Source: Paracoccus marinaquae
GTDB lineage: Bacteria; Pseudomonadota; Alphaproteobacteria; Rhodobacterales; Rhodobacteraceae
Length of the DNA stretch: 42,260 bases
NCBI RefSeq assembly: GCF_018860165.1
Contig: NZ_JAHKNG010000034.1
Coordinates: 1 to 42,260, forward strand
Direction: 5' to 3'
Shown here: positions 1 to 8,389 of the stretch, piece by piece
Layout: every line of letters begins with the position of its first letter
Position numbering within the stretch: the first letter of the stretch is position 1
The notes under the pieces: model-generated
The model's database searches: none
What the model was told of the DNA's origin: nothing
Seen by the model: the letters and a program-made list of their open reading frames with translations, nothing else
Position numbers and translations under genes: made by a program

Positions 1-334
1 GCCATACCGTCTTCGCGTCGGGCACACGGTCCTCCAGCCCAAGGCCGAGGAACCGCATGAACGACAGCCGGTCACGGACCTGATACTCGATCTGGTCGTC
101 GGACAGATTGTAGAGCGCACCCAGCACAAGCGTCTTGAACATCACCACCGCGTCCATCGGCTTGCGCCCGGCCCGCGACTTGCGTTCCGCCTCCGGCTTG
201 CGCCAGACCCGCTCCAGCGTCGGGCGAAACTCCTCCCAAGGCACAACCCTGTCGATCTCGACAAGAGGGTCCTTCTTGGCGTCCAGGCTCGCGTAGCGGT
301 CTGAAAGATCAAAGAAACCCAGCTGCACCATCAT
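1..334 (-). CDS. IS5-family transposase, N-terminal part (runs off window)
   Basis: Reading leftward from ATG at 334, 111 codons are open to the window edge. The product begins MMVQLGFFDLSDRYASLDAK and continues with a helical N-terminal segment (RAGRKPMDAVVMFKTLVLGA) and the block LSDDQIEYQVRDRLSFMRFL. This N-terminal domain precedes the DDE catalytic core in IS5-subgroup transposases, which are about 320-360 residues, so roughly one third is present. The catalytic residues lie outside the window. Two adjacent ATG codons (334-332 and 331-329) make the exact start ambiguous by one residue. I cannot tell whether the full element is intact. Confidence 0.85.
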   Translation of the reverse strand, partial: MMVQLGFFDLSDRYASLDAKKDPLVEIDRVVPWEEFRPTLERVWRKPEAERKSRAGRKPMDAVVMFKTLVLGALYNLSDDQIEYQVRDRLSFMRFLGLGLEDRVPDAKTVW

Positions 335-407
335 CACGCTCCAGCAGCCGAATACCACCCGCTTCCTACACAGGCGGCACGGTCAGAGCAATTTTTCGAG
401 GTGCCCG
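1..407 (-). mobile_element. Terminal part of an IS5-type insertion sequence
   Basis: The transposase fragment is followed upstream by about 70 bp of non-coding DNA (335 to about 407), containing GAGCAATTTTTCGAGGTGCC at about 387-406, which is the right length and place for an IS5-type terminal repeat. The outer boundary must lie at or just before the stop codon of the next gene (408-410). The other IS end and any target duplication are outside the window, so the boundary is inferred. Confidence 0.6.
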
Positions 408-1010
408 TCAGACGATATAGCGGTCGCGGCGGTGATTGACCGCGATGGTCAGGTTCAGGACGATGGCGCCCAGAAAGCTCCAGCCGACGGTGACCGGATC
501 GCGCAGAAAGAAGGCAAGGGCGAACAGGGCTGCATCGAAGATCAGTTGTACCCAGCCGGCGCGGAACCCGGTGGCGTCCTGGATATACAGCCCGACGATT
601 CCGACCCCGCCCAGCGACGAGCCGTGGCGGAACAGGGCCAAGAGCCCGGCCCCGGTCAGGCAGCCGATCAGGACCGCCCCCACCGCCGGATGAACGGTGC
701 CGAACTGCAGATAGGGCGGCAGAAAGCTGACCAGCAGCGACAGCAGCGCCACCGCGGCGAAGCTTTTGGCGACGAAGCCGGGACCGAAGCGCCGCCAGCC
801 CAGCCAGTAGAAGGGCAGGTTGACGACGAAGAACACCGGCCCGAAGCCCCAGCCGGTGGCATAGGAGATCAGGATAGCCAGTCCGGCCGTCTGGCCGGTG
901 ACGAACCCCAGATGGGTCAGCAGCAATACCCCGACGCTGGCCATGAAACTGCCAAAGGCGATTCCCTGGGCGTCATCGATGAGGCTGTGTTTCTGTTTCG
1001 GAATTTCCAT
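408..1010 (-). CDS. YitT family membrane protein
   Basis: A 200-residue, six-helix membrane protein of the YitT family (older name DUF161-type), whose transport or signalling role is not established. Hydrophobic segments alternate with short loops (for example LLLTHLGFVTGQTAGLAILI near the start and a GLGGVGIVGLYIQ-like loop past the middle), typical of the family. The frame is open further upstream to 1112, but the ATG at 1010 (MEIPKQKHSL) gives the usual family length and the extension is charged and unconserved in style, so I chose the internal start. The stop codon lies directly beside the IS end, so the C-terminus may have been touched by insertion. Confidence 0.8.
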   Translation of the reverse strand: MEIPKQKHSLIDDAQGIAFGSFMASVGVLLLTHLGFVTGQTAGLAILISYATGWGFGPVFFVVNLPFYWLGWRRFGPGFVAKSFAAVALLSLLVSFLPPYLQFGTVHPAVGAVLIGCLTGAGLLALFRHGSSLGGVGIVGLYIQDATGFRAGWVQLIFDAALFALAFFLRDPVTVGWSFLGAIVLNLTIAVNHRRDRYIV

Positions 1011-1158
1011 GACGCTGCTTTGCCGCCTGCCGTCCGGCAGCGCAAGGCGGACCGCGCGGAACCCGCCAGATTCACCGAAAGTGCCGTTCCCGGCCTTCGG
1101 GATCTTCGGCACCCGCTGCCCGTCTGCATGGATGCCCGGCCGATGGTGGCGGGCAGGG

Positions 1159-1812
1159 CTATTTGCCCAGCCGGTCCTTCAGGAAACTCAGCGCCACCGA
1201 CAGACCGTCGGGGGAAATCCCGTGCCCGGTGCCTTTCATCACATGGCCATAGACGGTGAAGCCGGCCTTCTCCAACGCCTCGCCGGCAAGGCCCATATCC
1301 TGAAACGGCACCACCGAATCCTCGTCGCCATGGATCAGCAGCACCGGCGGCTTCACCTTCGCCTCGGCCTCCAGCAGTTCCGGCGTCAGCAGCCGGCCCG
1401 AAAAGCCGACGATACCGGCCATTTCGGCATCGCGGCGGGGCAGCACATGCAGCGCCATCATCGTGCCTTGCGAGAAGCCGATCACGGCCATCCGGTCGGC
1501 GGCCAGCCCCTCATCGGCCAGAACCTTGTCCAGAAAGGCGTTCAGTGCCGCGATGGAGCGGCCCATGGCGGCCTTCGCCTCGGTTTCCGAGGATCCGTCC
1601 AGCCAGGGGATCGGAAACCACTGATAGCCCATCGGATTGTTGAGGCTGCGCTCGGGCGCGTCGGGGGCGTAGAAGGCGGTGTTGGGCAGATGCGGCGCAA
1701 GCGGATCGGCCAGGGCCAAGAGGTCGGCGCCATCCGCGCCATAGCCATGCAGGAAGACGACCACCGCATCGGCATTTTCAGGTCCCTTGCGGGCGGATTT
1801 CAGGTCGGTCAT
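1159..1812 (-). CDS. Alpha/beta hydrolase, carboxylesterase/phospholipase type
   Basis: A 217-residue cytoplasmic serine hydrolase of the YpfH/acyl-protein-thioesterase-like group (Abhydrolase_2). It shows the oxyanion loop LHGYGADG (21-28), the nucleophile elbow GFSQG (Ser114), the acid in HGDEDSVVP (Asp165) and the histidine in GTGHGIS (His197): a complete triad. The natural substrate is unknown; members cleave short carboxylic esters. The ATG at 1812 overlaps the stop of the AlkA-like gene by 4 bp (ATGA), so it is the last gene of a translationally coupled operon. A longer reading of the frame runs through that gene in another frame and is not real. Confidence 0.88.
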   Translation of the reverse strand: MTDLKSARKGPENADAVVVFLHGYGADGADLLALADPLAPHLPNTAFYAPDAPERSLNNPMGYQWFPIPWLDGSSETEAKAAMGRSIAALNAFLDKVLADEGLAADRMAVIGFSQGTMMALHVLPRRDAEMAGIVGFSGRLLTPELLEAEAKVKPPVLLIHGDEDSVVPFQDMGLAGEALEKAGFTVYGHVMKGTGHGISPDGLSVALSFLKDRLGK

Positions 1813-2432
1813 CGAATTCCCTCGCGTCCTTTGGCCAGGCGGTAATAGGCCCAGAGCCCGCGCGCCGCAACCGCGCGCCAGGGCCGCCACGGCTCGGCCA
1901 TCTCGCGCAGCGCGGCGGGGCCGGGGCGGTCCTGAAGGCCGTACATCAGCCGCGCCGCCTCCTGCAGCGCCAGATCGCCGGCGGCAAGGACATCGGCGCG
2001 CCCGAGCGCGAACTTGAGATAGATTTCCGCCGTCCACAGCCCGACGCCGGGCAGTGCCACCAGCGCGGCAATCGCCTGATCGTCGCGCAGATCGCGCAGG
2101 GCCGCCCAGTCCAGACCGGCGGCGGCGATGCCCTTCAGATAGCGCGCCTTCGGCCGGGACAGCCCGGCCGCGCGCAGATCGTCCTCGCCCGCCGCCGCGA
2201 TCGCCTCGGGCGTCAGCAGCCCGGCCACCGTCATCCGATCCCAGATCGAGGCCGCCGCGGCGGTCGAGATCTGCTGGCCGACGATGGCGCTGGCGATGGC
2301 CTCGAAGCCGTCGCGGCGGCGGCGCAGGGGCAGGGGTCCGATCTCGGGCAGGGCGCGCGCCCAGACCGGGCAGACCGCGGCCAGATGCGCCGCGCCCTCG
2401 GCAAGATCGGCCTCGGTCTCGATCAGTCTCAC
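1809..2432 (-). CDS. DNA-3-methyladenine glycosylase, AlkA-like (HhH-GPD)
   Basis: A 207-residue base-excision repair glycosylase that should remove alkylated purines such as 3-methyladenine. It contains SAIVGQQIS (48-56), the helix-hairpin-helix LPGVGLWTAEI (127-137) and the catalytic aspartate in AAGDLAL (Asp153). Its length fits the short alphaproteobacterial AlkA-like proteins without the N-terminal AlkA_N domain. I chose GTG at 2432 because it forms a GTGA overlap with the stop of the upstream 98-residue gene and because MRLIETEADL starts the conserved region. The overlap with the esterase downstream is also 4 bp. Confidence 0.85.
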   Translation of the reverse strand: MRLIETEADLAEGAAHLAAVCPVWARALPEIGPLPLRRRRDGFEAIASAIVGQQISTAAAASIWDRMTVAGLLTPEAIAAAGEDDLRAAGLSRPKARYLKGIAAAGLDWAALRDLRDDQAIAALVALPGVGLWTAEIYLKFALGRADVLAAGDLALQEAARLMYGLQDRPGPAALREMAEPWRPWRAVAARGLWAYYRLAKGREGIR

Positions 2433-2725
2433 ACCGGCACCCGCGCGGCCCGGCCACCGCGCCGCCGCGGCGTTCCGGGCCGGGCCTGCGCGCCCTCGAC
2501 CAGCACAGCGATCATCGGATGCGGCTGCGTCCCCGGTGCGGCCTTCGGGGCATAGTGATCCAGCAGCAGCCGGATCGCCGTCACCGGCTCGATCCCCTCG
2601 GGCAGCGACAGCGCCCAGTCCACGAAGATCGACCGGCATTCGGCGGTGCCGATCCCCTCGATCCGGAAGCTTTCGCGGATCAGGTTCTTGGGGTCGGCCT
2701 CGGCCAGGCTTGGGGCCTCAGTCAC
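2429..2725 (-). CDS. Conserved hypothetical protein, 98 aa
   Basis: A small soluble protein starting at GTG 2725, overlapping the end of the GntR gene by 8 bp and the start of the glycosylase by 4 bp. The body (SFRIEGIGTAECRSIFVDWALSL, shown here in part, then AIRLLLDHY) looks like a folded alpha/beta domain with one cysteine, and the C-terminus is a basic tail rich in Arg and Pro. No enzyme motif is visible and I do not recognise a named family. Its position inside a fully overlapping operon, rather than sequence, is the main support that it is a real gene. Confidence 0.7.
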   Translation of the reverse strand: MTEAPSLAEADPKNLIRESFRIEGIGTAECRSIFVDWALSLPEGIEPVTAIRLLLDHYAPKAAPGTQPHPMIAVLVEGAQARPGTPRRRGGRAARVPV

Positions 2726-3347
2726 GGTCGGTCTGCGCCTCCAGCTTCAGCCGTGTCTCCCAGGCCATCGAGATATGCTGCCGCAGCGCCTGATCCGCCG
2801 CCTTGTCGTCGGCTGCCGCGATGGCATCGACGATGCGCTTGTGTTCGGACAGGGCGGTCTCGCTGCGCCCTTCGGCGGCCAGCGATGTCTTGGCCATCAG
2901 CGCCATGGTCCGGTGCACCAGATCCAGTTGCTGGACCAGATAGCGGTTATGCGACGCCAGGTGGATCTGGTGATGGAAGCGCTTGTTGGCGCGCGCCAGC
3001 GCCAGCGGATCGCCCACCGCCTTCTGGTCCTCGGTCACCATCTGCGCCAGCACCCGCACCTCTTCGGGGGTGGCGTGGCGGGCGGCGAGGCGCGCGGCCA
3101 GCGCCTCAAGCTCGGCGCGCACGACGTAAAGTTCGGCCAACTGGTTGTGATCCAGCGAGGCGACGATCAGGCTGCGGCCGTCGCGCACCAGCATGGCCTG
3201 CGTTTCCAGCCGTTGCAGGGCCTCGCGCACGGGGGTGCGCGACACGCCGAAGCGTTCGGCCAGTTCGGATTCGACCAGCCGGTCGCCGGGGCGATAGGTG
3301 CCGGCCTCGATCGCGGCGAGGATCAGGGAATAGGCGTCGTCTTTCAT
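2718..3347 (-). CDS. GntR family transcriptional regulator (FadR/FCD type)
   Basis: A 209-residue repressor-type regulator. Residues 1-66 form the winged helix-turn-helix, with the diagnostic ESELAERFGVSRTPVREAL. The rest is an all-helical FCD ligand domain with the metal/ligand-binding pattern RFHHQIH and a later EHKRIVDAI. FCD regulators sense organic acids. The ATG at 3347 starts directly at the HTH; the frame extends upstream but without homology-like sequence. It heads the operon with the 98-residue protein, glycosylase and esterase, and is divergent from the HAD gene across 65 bp, which would hold both promoters. Confidence 0.88.
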   Translation of the reverse strand: MKDDAYSLILAAIEAGTYRPGDRLVESELAERFGVSRTPVREALQRLETQAMLVRDGRSLIVASLDHNQLAELYVVRAELEALAARLAARHATPEEVRVLAQMVTEDQKAVGDPLALARANKRFHHQIHLASHNRYLVQQLDLVHRTMALMAKTSLAAEGRSETALSEHKRIVDAIAAADDKAADQALRQHISMAWETRLKLEAQTDRD

Positions 3348-3412
3348 GGCCGCCACGATTGGCCGGCTTCGGCGCAATTGCAAGTGCGGCGTTGCCGGGC
3401 TATCGCAGGGGC

Positions 3413-4078
3413 ATGGATTTCGCGCATGTCGATGTCTGGATCTTCGATCTGGACAATACCCTCTATCCGCCAAGCATGGCGCTGTTTCCGCAGATCGAGG
3501 CGCGGATGACCGCCTATGTCATGCGGCTTCTGGATGTCGAGCAGGACCATGCCGACCATCTGCGCCGCGATTACTGGCGGCGGCACGGCACGACGCTGGC
3601 CGGGCTGATGGCCGAACATGCGATCGACCCGCTGGCCTATCTGTCCGAGGTCCATGACATCGACTTCACCGCGCTGGCCCCGGCGCCCGACCTGGCCGCC
3701 GCCATCGGCGCGCTGCCGGGCCGCAAGCTGGTCCATACCAATGCCGATTCCACTTACGCCCGCAAGGTGCTGGCGGCGCGCGGGCTGACCATGTTCGAGG
3801 CGGTCTATGGCGTCGAGGAAACCGGCTTTCGCCCCAAGCCCGCGCCCGAGGCCTTCGATGCGGTGCTGAGCCAGGCCGGGATCGACCCGACCCGCGCGGC
3901 CTTCTTCGAGGACGATCCCCGCAATCTGGAAGTGCCGCACCGGCTGGGCATGCGCACGGTGCTGATCGGCCCCGGCCGCCACGGCCCGGATCTGCGGGGG
4001 GGCGAGGTGCCGGCCCATGTCCAGCACCGCACCGACGACCTGACCGCCTTCCTGCGGACGATTGCCCCCAGGGTCTGA
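3413..4078 (+). CDS. Pyrimidine 5'-nucleotidase-type HAD hydrolase
   Basis: A 221-residue HAD-superfamily phosphatase of the plant/fungal/bacterial pyrimidine 5'-nucleotidase group (SDT1/Phm8-like). Motif I is FDLDNTLYPP (Asp12, Asp14), where the NTLYPP ending is characteristic of this group; motif II is HTN (108-110), motif III is the Lys of RPKPAP (Lys142), and motif IV is FEDDPRN (Asp167, Asp168). It likely dephosphorylates UMP/CMP or related small phosphates in the cytoplasm. I took the ATG at 3413, which places the first motif close to the N-terminus; the same frame is open far upstream only because of base composition. Confidence 0.87.
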   Translation: MDFAHVDVWIFDLDNTLYPPSMALFPQIEARMTAYVMRLLDVEQDHADHLRRDYWRRHGTTLAGLMAEHAIDPLAYLSEVHDIDFTALAPAPDLAAAIGALPGRKLVHTNADSTYARKVLAARGLTMFEAVYGVEETGFRPKPAPEAFDAVLSQAGIDPTRAAFFEDDPRNLEVPHRLGMRTVLIGPGRHGPDLRGGEVPAHVQHRTDDLTAFLRTIAPRV

Positions 4079-4125
4079 AACGGGCTAAAAGGCCCCGAAC
4101 GCGCCGACCCCGAGGAACCAGCATC

Positions 4126-4311
4126 ATGACCCAAGATTCCGCGCCCGACGACAACCGCCTTGCCATCCGCATCTTCACCGCCCTGCTGGCGGTGGTCGTC
4201 CTGGTGGCGCTGCTGGTCGTCCTGTTCGGCCTGCCCGCGCTTGGCATCGTCGGGATCATCCTGACGCTGCTGGTCTTTGCGATCATGCTGGCCTTCACCG
4301 CCGGCAACTAG
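4126..4311 (+). CDS. Small membrane protein, 61 aa
   Basis: A 61-residue protein with a polar N-terminus (MTQDSAPDDNR) followed by two closely spaced hydrophobic stretches (about 14-35 and 38-57) that predict a helical hairpin in the inner membrane. A ribosome-binding site GAGGAAC stands 5 bp before the ATG. Function is unknown; it lies between the HAD phosphatase and the UbiH-type gene on the same strand and may be cotranscribed with either. Low polar content makes any further assignment unsafe. Confidence 0.7.
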   Translation: MTQDSAPDDNRLAIRIFTALLAVVVLVALLVVLFGLPALGIVGIILTLLVFAIMLAFTAGN

Positions 4312-4387
4312 GGCTGCGACAGCGCGGCGCCTGTTTCCTGCCGCCGCGCCGGGGCAGGATCGGCCCGTTCAGGCAAGGGGGCGGGTC

Positions 4388-5584
4388 ATGGCATCCGGGA
4401 TCGAAGACATCGACATTCTGGTCTCGGGCGGCGGCATCGCCGGGCTGATCGCGGCCGCGGCCTTCGGGGCCGAGGGGTTTTCGGTGCTCTGCGTCGATCC
4501 CGCCCCGCCCGTCACCGACGAGGCCGCCGAGGGCTCGGATCTGCGCAGCACCGCCTTTCTGGCCCCTTCGGTCGATCTCTTGCGGCGGATCGGGCTGTGG
4601 GACCGGCTGGCCCCCTTTGCGACGCCCCTGCAGGTCATGCGCATCGTCGATGCGGGCGGCGCCCGGCCCGAGCCGCGCCTGACCCGCGATTTCAACGCCG
4701 CCGAGATCGGCGATGCGCCCTTTGGCTGGAACCTGCAGAACTGGCTGTTGCGGCGCGAGATCGCCGCGCGGCTCGGGCAGTTGCAGACGGTGCGCTTCCA
4801 GCCCGGCATCGCGACATCCGATGTGATCGCCCGCGACGAGGGCGCGCTGGTCACGCTGTCGGACGGGCGCCGTATCCGCGCCCGGCTGCTGATCGGCGCG
4901 GATGGCCGCCATTCGCCCGTCCGGCAGGCCCTGGGCATCGGCGTGCGGACCTTCCGCTATGGCCAGAAGGCGCTGGCCTTCGCGGTCACGCACGAGATCC
5001 CGCATGGCAATGTCTCGACCGAGATCCACCGCTCGGGTGGGCCCTTCACGCTGGTGCCGCTGCCCGATCGCGACGGCAAACCCTCCTCCGCCGTCGTGTG
5101 GATGGAGAACGGCCGCGAAACCGCCCGCCTTGCCGCCCTGTCGCGCGAGGAATTCGAGGTGGAACTGAACGCCCGTTCGGCCGGCATCCTCGGCCATCTG
5201 ACGCAGGCGACGCGGCTGACGCAATGGCCGATCATCAGCCAGATCGCCGACCGCTTTTCCGCGCCGCGCACCGCCCTGATCGCCGAGGCGGCCCATGTCG
5301 TCCCGCCGATCGGCGCGCAGGGGCTGAACATGAGCCTTGCCGATCTGTCGGCGCTGCTGGACCTGTCGCGCCGCGACCCGGGCAATGCCGACAGTCTGGC
5401 CACCTATAACCGCGCCCGCCGCCCGGAAACCTATGCCCGGCTGCTGGGGATCGACGCGCTGAACCGCGCCAGCCAGGCCGGCGCCCGTCCCCTGCGCGAT
5501 CTGCGCGCGGCGGCGCTTGGCGGGCTTTACGGCATCGCGCCGATGCGCCGGCTGATGATGCGTGCCGGGCTGGGCCTGCGCTGA
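4388..5584 (+). CDS. UbiH/UbiF/COQ6-family FAD-dependent monooxygenase
   Basis: A 398-residue flavoprotein hydroxylase, most likely acting on the ubiquinone ring. It has the N-terminal dinucleotide motif SGGGIAGL (13-20), the middle motif IGADGRHSPVR, and a C-terminal FAD motif AEAAHVVPPIGAQGLNMSL. The last motif carries Glu-Ala where the family consensus has Gly-Asp, which is a variant I also associate with Rhodobacterales UbiH-type proteins. Which ring position it hydroxylates cannot be told from sequence. The ATG at 4388 follows a purine-rich GGGGGCGGG. A strong hairpin lies directly after the stop codon. Confidence 0.85.
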   Translation: MASGIEDIDILVSGGGIAGLIAAAAFGAEGFSVLCVDPAPPVTDEAAEGSDLRSTAFLAPSVDLLRRIGLWDRLAPFATPLQVMRIVDAGGARPEPRLTRDFNAAEIGDAPFGWNLQNWLLRREIAARLGQLQTVRFQPGIATSDVIARDEGALVTLSDGRRIRARLLIGADGRHSPVRQALGIGVRTFRYGQKALAFAVTHEIPHGNVSTEIHRSGGPFTLVPLPDRDGKPSSAVVWMENGRETARLAALSREEFEVELNARSAGILGHLTQATRLTQWPIISQIADRFSAPRTALIAEAAHVVPPIGAQGLNMSLADLSALLDLSRRDPGNADSLATYNRARRPETYARLLGIDALNRASQAGARPLRDLRAAALGGLYGIAPMRRLMMRAGLGLR

Positions 5585-5587
5585 GCC

Positions 5588-5613
5588 CGATGGTTGCCCG
5601 GCGGCAACCATCG
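5588..5613 (+). terminator. Hairpin terminator after the UbiH-type gene
   Basis: A perfect 11-bp stem CGATGGTTGCC / GGCAACCATCG closes a 4-nt loop CGGC, starting 4 bp after the stop codon. The U-tract is weak (GGTCTTT follows after 3 bases), so termination may be partial. It separates the upstream gene from the riboswitch leader. Confidence 0.6.
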
Positions 5614-5673
5614 CGCGGTCTTTCGTCGATCACCGGCTTGATCTTCGCGCCCGACAAGGCCATTTGAGGGGCC

Positions 5674-5720
5674 AGAGGACGACCTCTCCATCACGGGTGA
5701 TATCGCCGGGACGGCCCGGC
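5674..5720 (+). promoter_or_regulatory. Guanidine-II riboswitch (mini-ykkC)
   Basis: Two GC-rich hairpins, each capped by an ACGR tetraloop, are the defining layout of the guanidine-II class. Hairpin 1: AGAGG (5674-5678), loop ACGA (5679-5682), CCTCT (5683-5687). Hairpin 2: GCCGGG (5705-5710), loop ACGG (5711-5714), CCCGGC (5715-5720). They are separated by 17 nt, and the second ends 20 nt before the start codon of the SMR exporter gene, where the family is known to act by exposing the ribosome-binding site when guanidinium binds and the loops dimerise. Both loops match the consensus exactly and the downstream gene is the classic target. Confidence 0.92.
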
Positions 5721-5740
5721 CTGCGATATGAGATGCCACC

Positions 5741-6055
5741 ATGCCTTGGCTTACCCTGCTGGTCGCGGGCCTTCTGGAAATCGTCTGGGCCACCGCGATG
5801 AAACAATCCGACGGCTTCACGAAACTCTGGCCGACCACGATCATGGTCGTCGGGATGATCGGATCCTTCTGGCTTCTGGCCATTGCCATGCGGGCGCTGC
5901 CGCTGGGCACCGCCTATATGGTCTGGACCGGGATCGGCGCGGTCGGCAGTTTCATCCTCGGGGTGATCCTGTTCGGCGAGCCGGTGACCGCCGCCCGTCT
6001 GGGCGCCGCCGGGTTGATCGTCGCCGGGATCCTGGCGATGAAGCTGGCGTCCTGA
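5741..6055 (+). CDS. gdx: SMR-family guanidinium exporter (Gdx/SugE)
   Basis: A 104-residue, four-helix small multidrug resistance protein that works as a dual-topology dimer exchanging guanidinium for protons. The essential glutamate is Glu13 in GLLEIVWATAMKQSDGF; the W-A-x-x-M-K-x-S-x-G-F signature separates the Gdx/SugE group from the EmrE group. Later helices carry PLGTAYMVWTGIGAVG and FGEPVT. The guanidine-II riboswitch directly upstream fixes the substrate better than sequence alone. Only a weak Shine-Dalgarno (GAG about 8 bp before the ATG) is seen, consistent with control at translation. Confidence 0.93.
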   Translation: MPWLTLLVAGLLEIVWATAMKQSDGFTKLWPTTIMVVGMIGSFWLLAIAMRALPLGTAYMVWTGIGAVGSFILGVILFGEPVTAARLGAAGLIVAGILAMKLAS

Positions 6056-6173
6056 TGACGCCTCGGCGCGGCGTGTGGAGGCAACGAAACGGCCCTTCCG
6101 CCGCGTGATTTCGGCAATTTCCTTTCGCCGGGCGAGGTGATAGACCGCCCGGCAGCCAAAGGAGACCCCAGCC

Positions 6174-8012
6174 ATGCCCGCCTATCGTTCCCGCACCTCG
6201 ACCCACGGCCGCAACATGGCGGGCGCGCGCGGATTGTGGCGGGCGACCGGTATGAAGGACGATGATTTCGGCAAGCCGATCATCGCCATCGTCAACAGCT
6301 TTACCCAGTTCGTGCCCGGCCATGTCCATCTGAAGGATCTGGGCCAGCTGGTCGCGCGCGAGGTCGAGGCGGCGGGCGGCGTCGCCAAGGAATTCAACAC
6401 CATCGCGGTCGATGACGGCATCGCCATGGGCCATGACGGCATGCTGTATTCGCTGCCCTCGCGCGAGATCATCGCCGATTCGGTCGAATACATGGTCAAT
6501 GCCCATTGCGCCGACGCGATGGTCTGCATCTCGAATTGCGACAAGATCACGCCGGGCATGCTGATGGCCGCCCTGCGGCTGAACATCCCCGTGGTCTTCG
6601 TCTCGGGCGGGCCGATGGAGGCCGGCAAGGTCGTGCTCGAGGACGGCAAGGTCAAGGCGCTGGATCTGGTCGATGCCATGGTCGCCGCCGCCGACGATAC
6701 CGTGTCCGAGGCCGATGTGGCCGCCATCGAACGCTCGGCCTGTCCGACCTGCGGCTCATGCTCGGGCATGTTCACCGCCAATTCGATGAACTGCCTGACC
6801 GAAGCCCTGGGCCTGTCGCTGCCCGGCAACGGCTCGGTTCTGGCCACCCATGCCGACCGCAAGAGGCTGTTCGTCGAGGCGGGCCATCTGATCGTCGATC
6901 TGGCGCGGCGTTATTACGAGGGCGAGGATGCCTCTGTCCTGCCGCGCAGCATTGCCAGTCTCAACGCGTTCAGGAACGCCATGACGCTGGATATCGCCAT
7001 GGGCGGATCCACGAATACCGTGCTGCACCTGCTGGCCGCCGCGCATGAGGGCGAGGTGGATTTCACCATGTCCGATATCGACCGCCTGTCGCGCAAGGTG
7101 CCGGTCCTGTGCAAGGTCGCCCCGGCCAAGTCCGACGTTCACATGGAGGACGTACATCGCGCCGGCGGCATTATGGCGATCCTCGGGGAGCTGGACCGGG
7201 CCGGTCTGCTGGACACTTCGGTTGGCAGCGTCCATGCCGGCTCGCTGGCCGAGGCGCTGGAGCGTTGGGACGTGGTCCGCAGCGATGCGGGATCGGTCCA
7301 TGATTTCTACCGCGCGGCGCCGGGGGGCGTGCCGACCCAGACCGCCTTTTCGCAGGACCGCCGCTATGACGCGGTGGATCTGGACCGCAAGGCCGGGGTC
7401 ATCCGCGACGCCGAACACGCCTTTTCGCAGGATGGCGGGCTGGCGGTACTTTATGGCAACCTCGCCGAGGATGGCTGCATCGTGAAGACGGCCGGCGTGG
7501 ACGACTCGATCCTGACCTTTACCGGCCCGGCCCATATCTTCGAAAGCCAGGATGATGCGGTCAGCGGCATCCTGACCGGTAAGGTCAAGGCAGGCGAGGT
7601 CGTGCTGATCCGCTATGAAGGGCCGCGCGGCGGGCCGGGCATGCAGGAAATGCTGTATCCGACCAGCTATCTGAAATCGAAAGGGCTGGGCAAGGCCTGC
7701 GCGCTGGTCACCGACGGGCGTTTCTCGGGCGGCTCGTCGGGCCTGTCCATCGGCCATGTCTCGCCCGAGGCGGCCGAGGGCGGCACCATCGGGCTGGTCG
7801 AACAGGGCGACATGATCCGCATCGACATCCCCAACCGGGTGATCTCGCTGGAAGTGGACGAGGCGACGCTTGCCGCCCGCCGCGCCCTGCGCACGGCCAA
7901 GGGCTGGAAACCGGCGAAGCCGCGCCAGCGCAAGGTCTCGACCGCGCTGCGCGCCTATGCGGCGATGGCGACCAGCGCGGCCAGGGGGGCGGTGCGGGTG
8001 GTGCCGGACTGA
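6174..8012 (+). CDS. ilvD: Dihydroxy-acid dehydratase
   Basis: A 612-residue Fe-S dehydratase for the third step of valine and isoleucine synthesis (and the pantothenate precursor), converting 2,3-dihydroxy acids to 2-keto acids. It starts [20 protein letters not shown], as E. coli-type IlvD does, and keeps the cluster cysteines Cys122 (NCDKITPGM) and Cys196 ([11 protein letters not shown]), Asp80/Asp81 for magnesium and the C-terminal [14 protein letters not shown] loop. Length equals the family's. A strong AAAGGAG lies 8 bp before the ATG. It stands 118 bp after the exporter gene and is likely transcribed separately. Confidence 0.97.
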   Translation: MPAYRSRTSTHGRNMAGARGLWRATGMKDDDFGKPIIAIVNSFTQFVPGHVHLKDLGQLVAREVEAAGGVAKEFNTIAVDDGIAMGHDGMLYSLPSREIIADSVEYMVNAHCADAMVCISNCDKITPGMLMAALRLNIPVVFVSGGPMEAGKVVLEDGKVKALDLVDAMVAAADDTVSEADVAAIERSACPTCGSCSGMFTANSMNCLTEALGLSLPGNGSVLATHADRKRLFVEAGHLIVDLARRYYEGEDASVLPRSIASLNAFRNAMTLDIAMGGSTNTVLHLLAAAHEGEVDFTMSDIDRLSRKVPVLCKVAPAKSDVHMEDVHRAGGIMAILGELDRAGLLDTSVGSVHAGSLAEALERWDVVRSDAGSVHDFYRAAPGGVPTQTAFSQDRRYDAVDLDRKAGVIRDAEHAFSQDGGLAVLYGNLAEDGCIVKTAGVDDSILTFTGPAHIFESQDDAVSGILTGKVKAGEVVLIRYEGPRGGPGMQEMLYPTSYLKSKGLGKACALVTDGRFSGGSSGLSIGHVSPEAAEGGTIGLVEQGDMIRIDIPNRVISLEVDEATLAARRALRTAKGWKPAKPRQRKVSTALRAYAAMATSAARGAVRVVPD

Positions 8013-8389
8013 CCGGCCGCGCGGCCTGCAGCATGGTGTGACGGACCCGAAGGCTGTGTCTGCCTTGTCACCGGGAAGGTGGCTGGATGGGCGTGGCCGC
8101 TCGCTCGGGCCATGCGGGGCGGCAACAGTCGCGGATCCGAATTCCCCATTGGCGTGAAATGATTGGTGCGCCGGGCAGGACAATGCTTCACCTTGGAACC
8201 GGCAGCGCCGATGGCAGGTCGTTTTTACGCCTGCTTCGGGACTTCTGGTAAGGGCATGGTGATCGCGTCCCGGCTAAGGGCATGATCCTGTAGGATTATT
8301 GCGATGTCATCGCCCATGGGCACAGAGCCCGCCAATGTCCCGAACGGCGCAAGACGTATGGAGCAGAACCGGAGAGGGCGGGTATCCAC
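8013..8389. other. 377-bp gap without a recognisable gene
   Basis: No convincing ORF, RNA gene or IS is visible between ilvD and the outer-membrane gene. What can be seen is a 12-bp palindrome GGCCGCGCGGCC (8015-8026) just after ilvD, without a U-tract, and a 10-bp direct repeat TAAGGGCATG at 8249-8258 and 8275-8284, 106 to 141 bp before the next start codon. The region presumably holds the promoter of the downstream gene, but I see no clear -35/-10 pair. Confidence 0.5.

Noticed and set aside
8015..8026. Palindrome GGCCGCGCGGCC after ilvD as terminator
   Set aside because: No loop of proper size and no U-tract; such GC palindromes are frequent in this DNA.
8140..8170. Possible sigma-54 promoter around TTGGCGTGAAATGATTGGTGC
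   Set aside because: The GG and GC dinucleotides do not have the required spacing; TT stands where the -12 GC should be.
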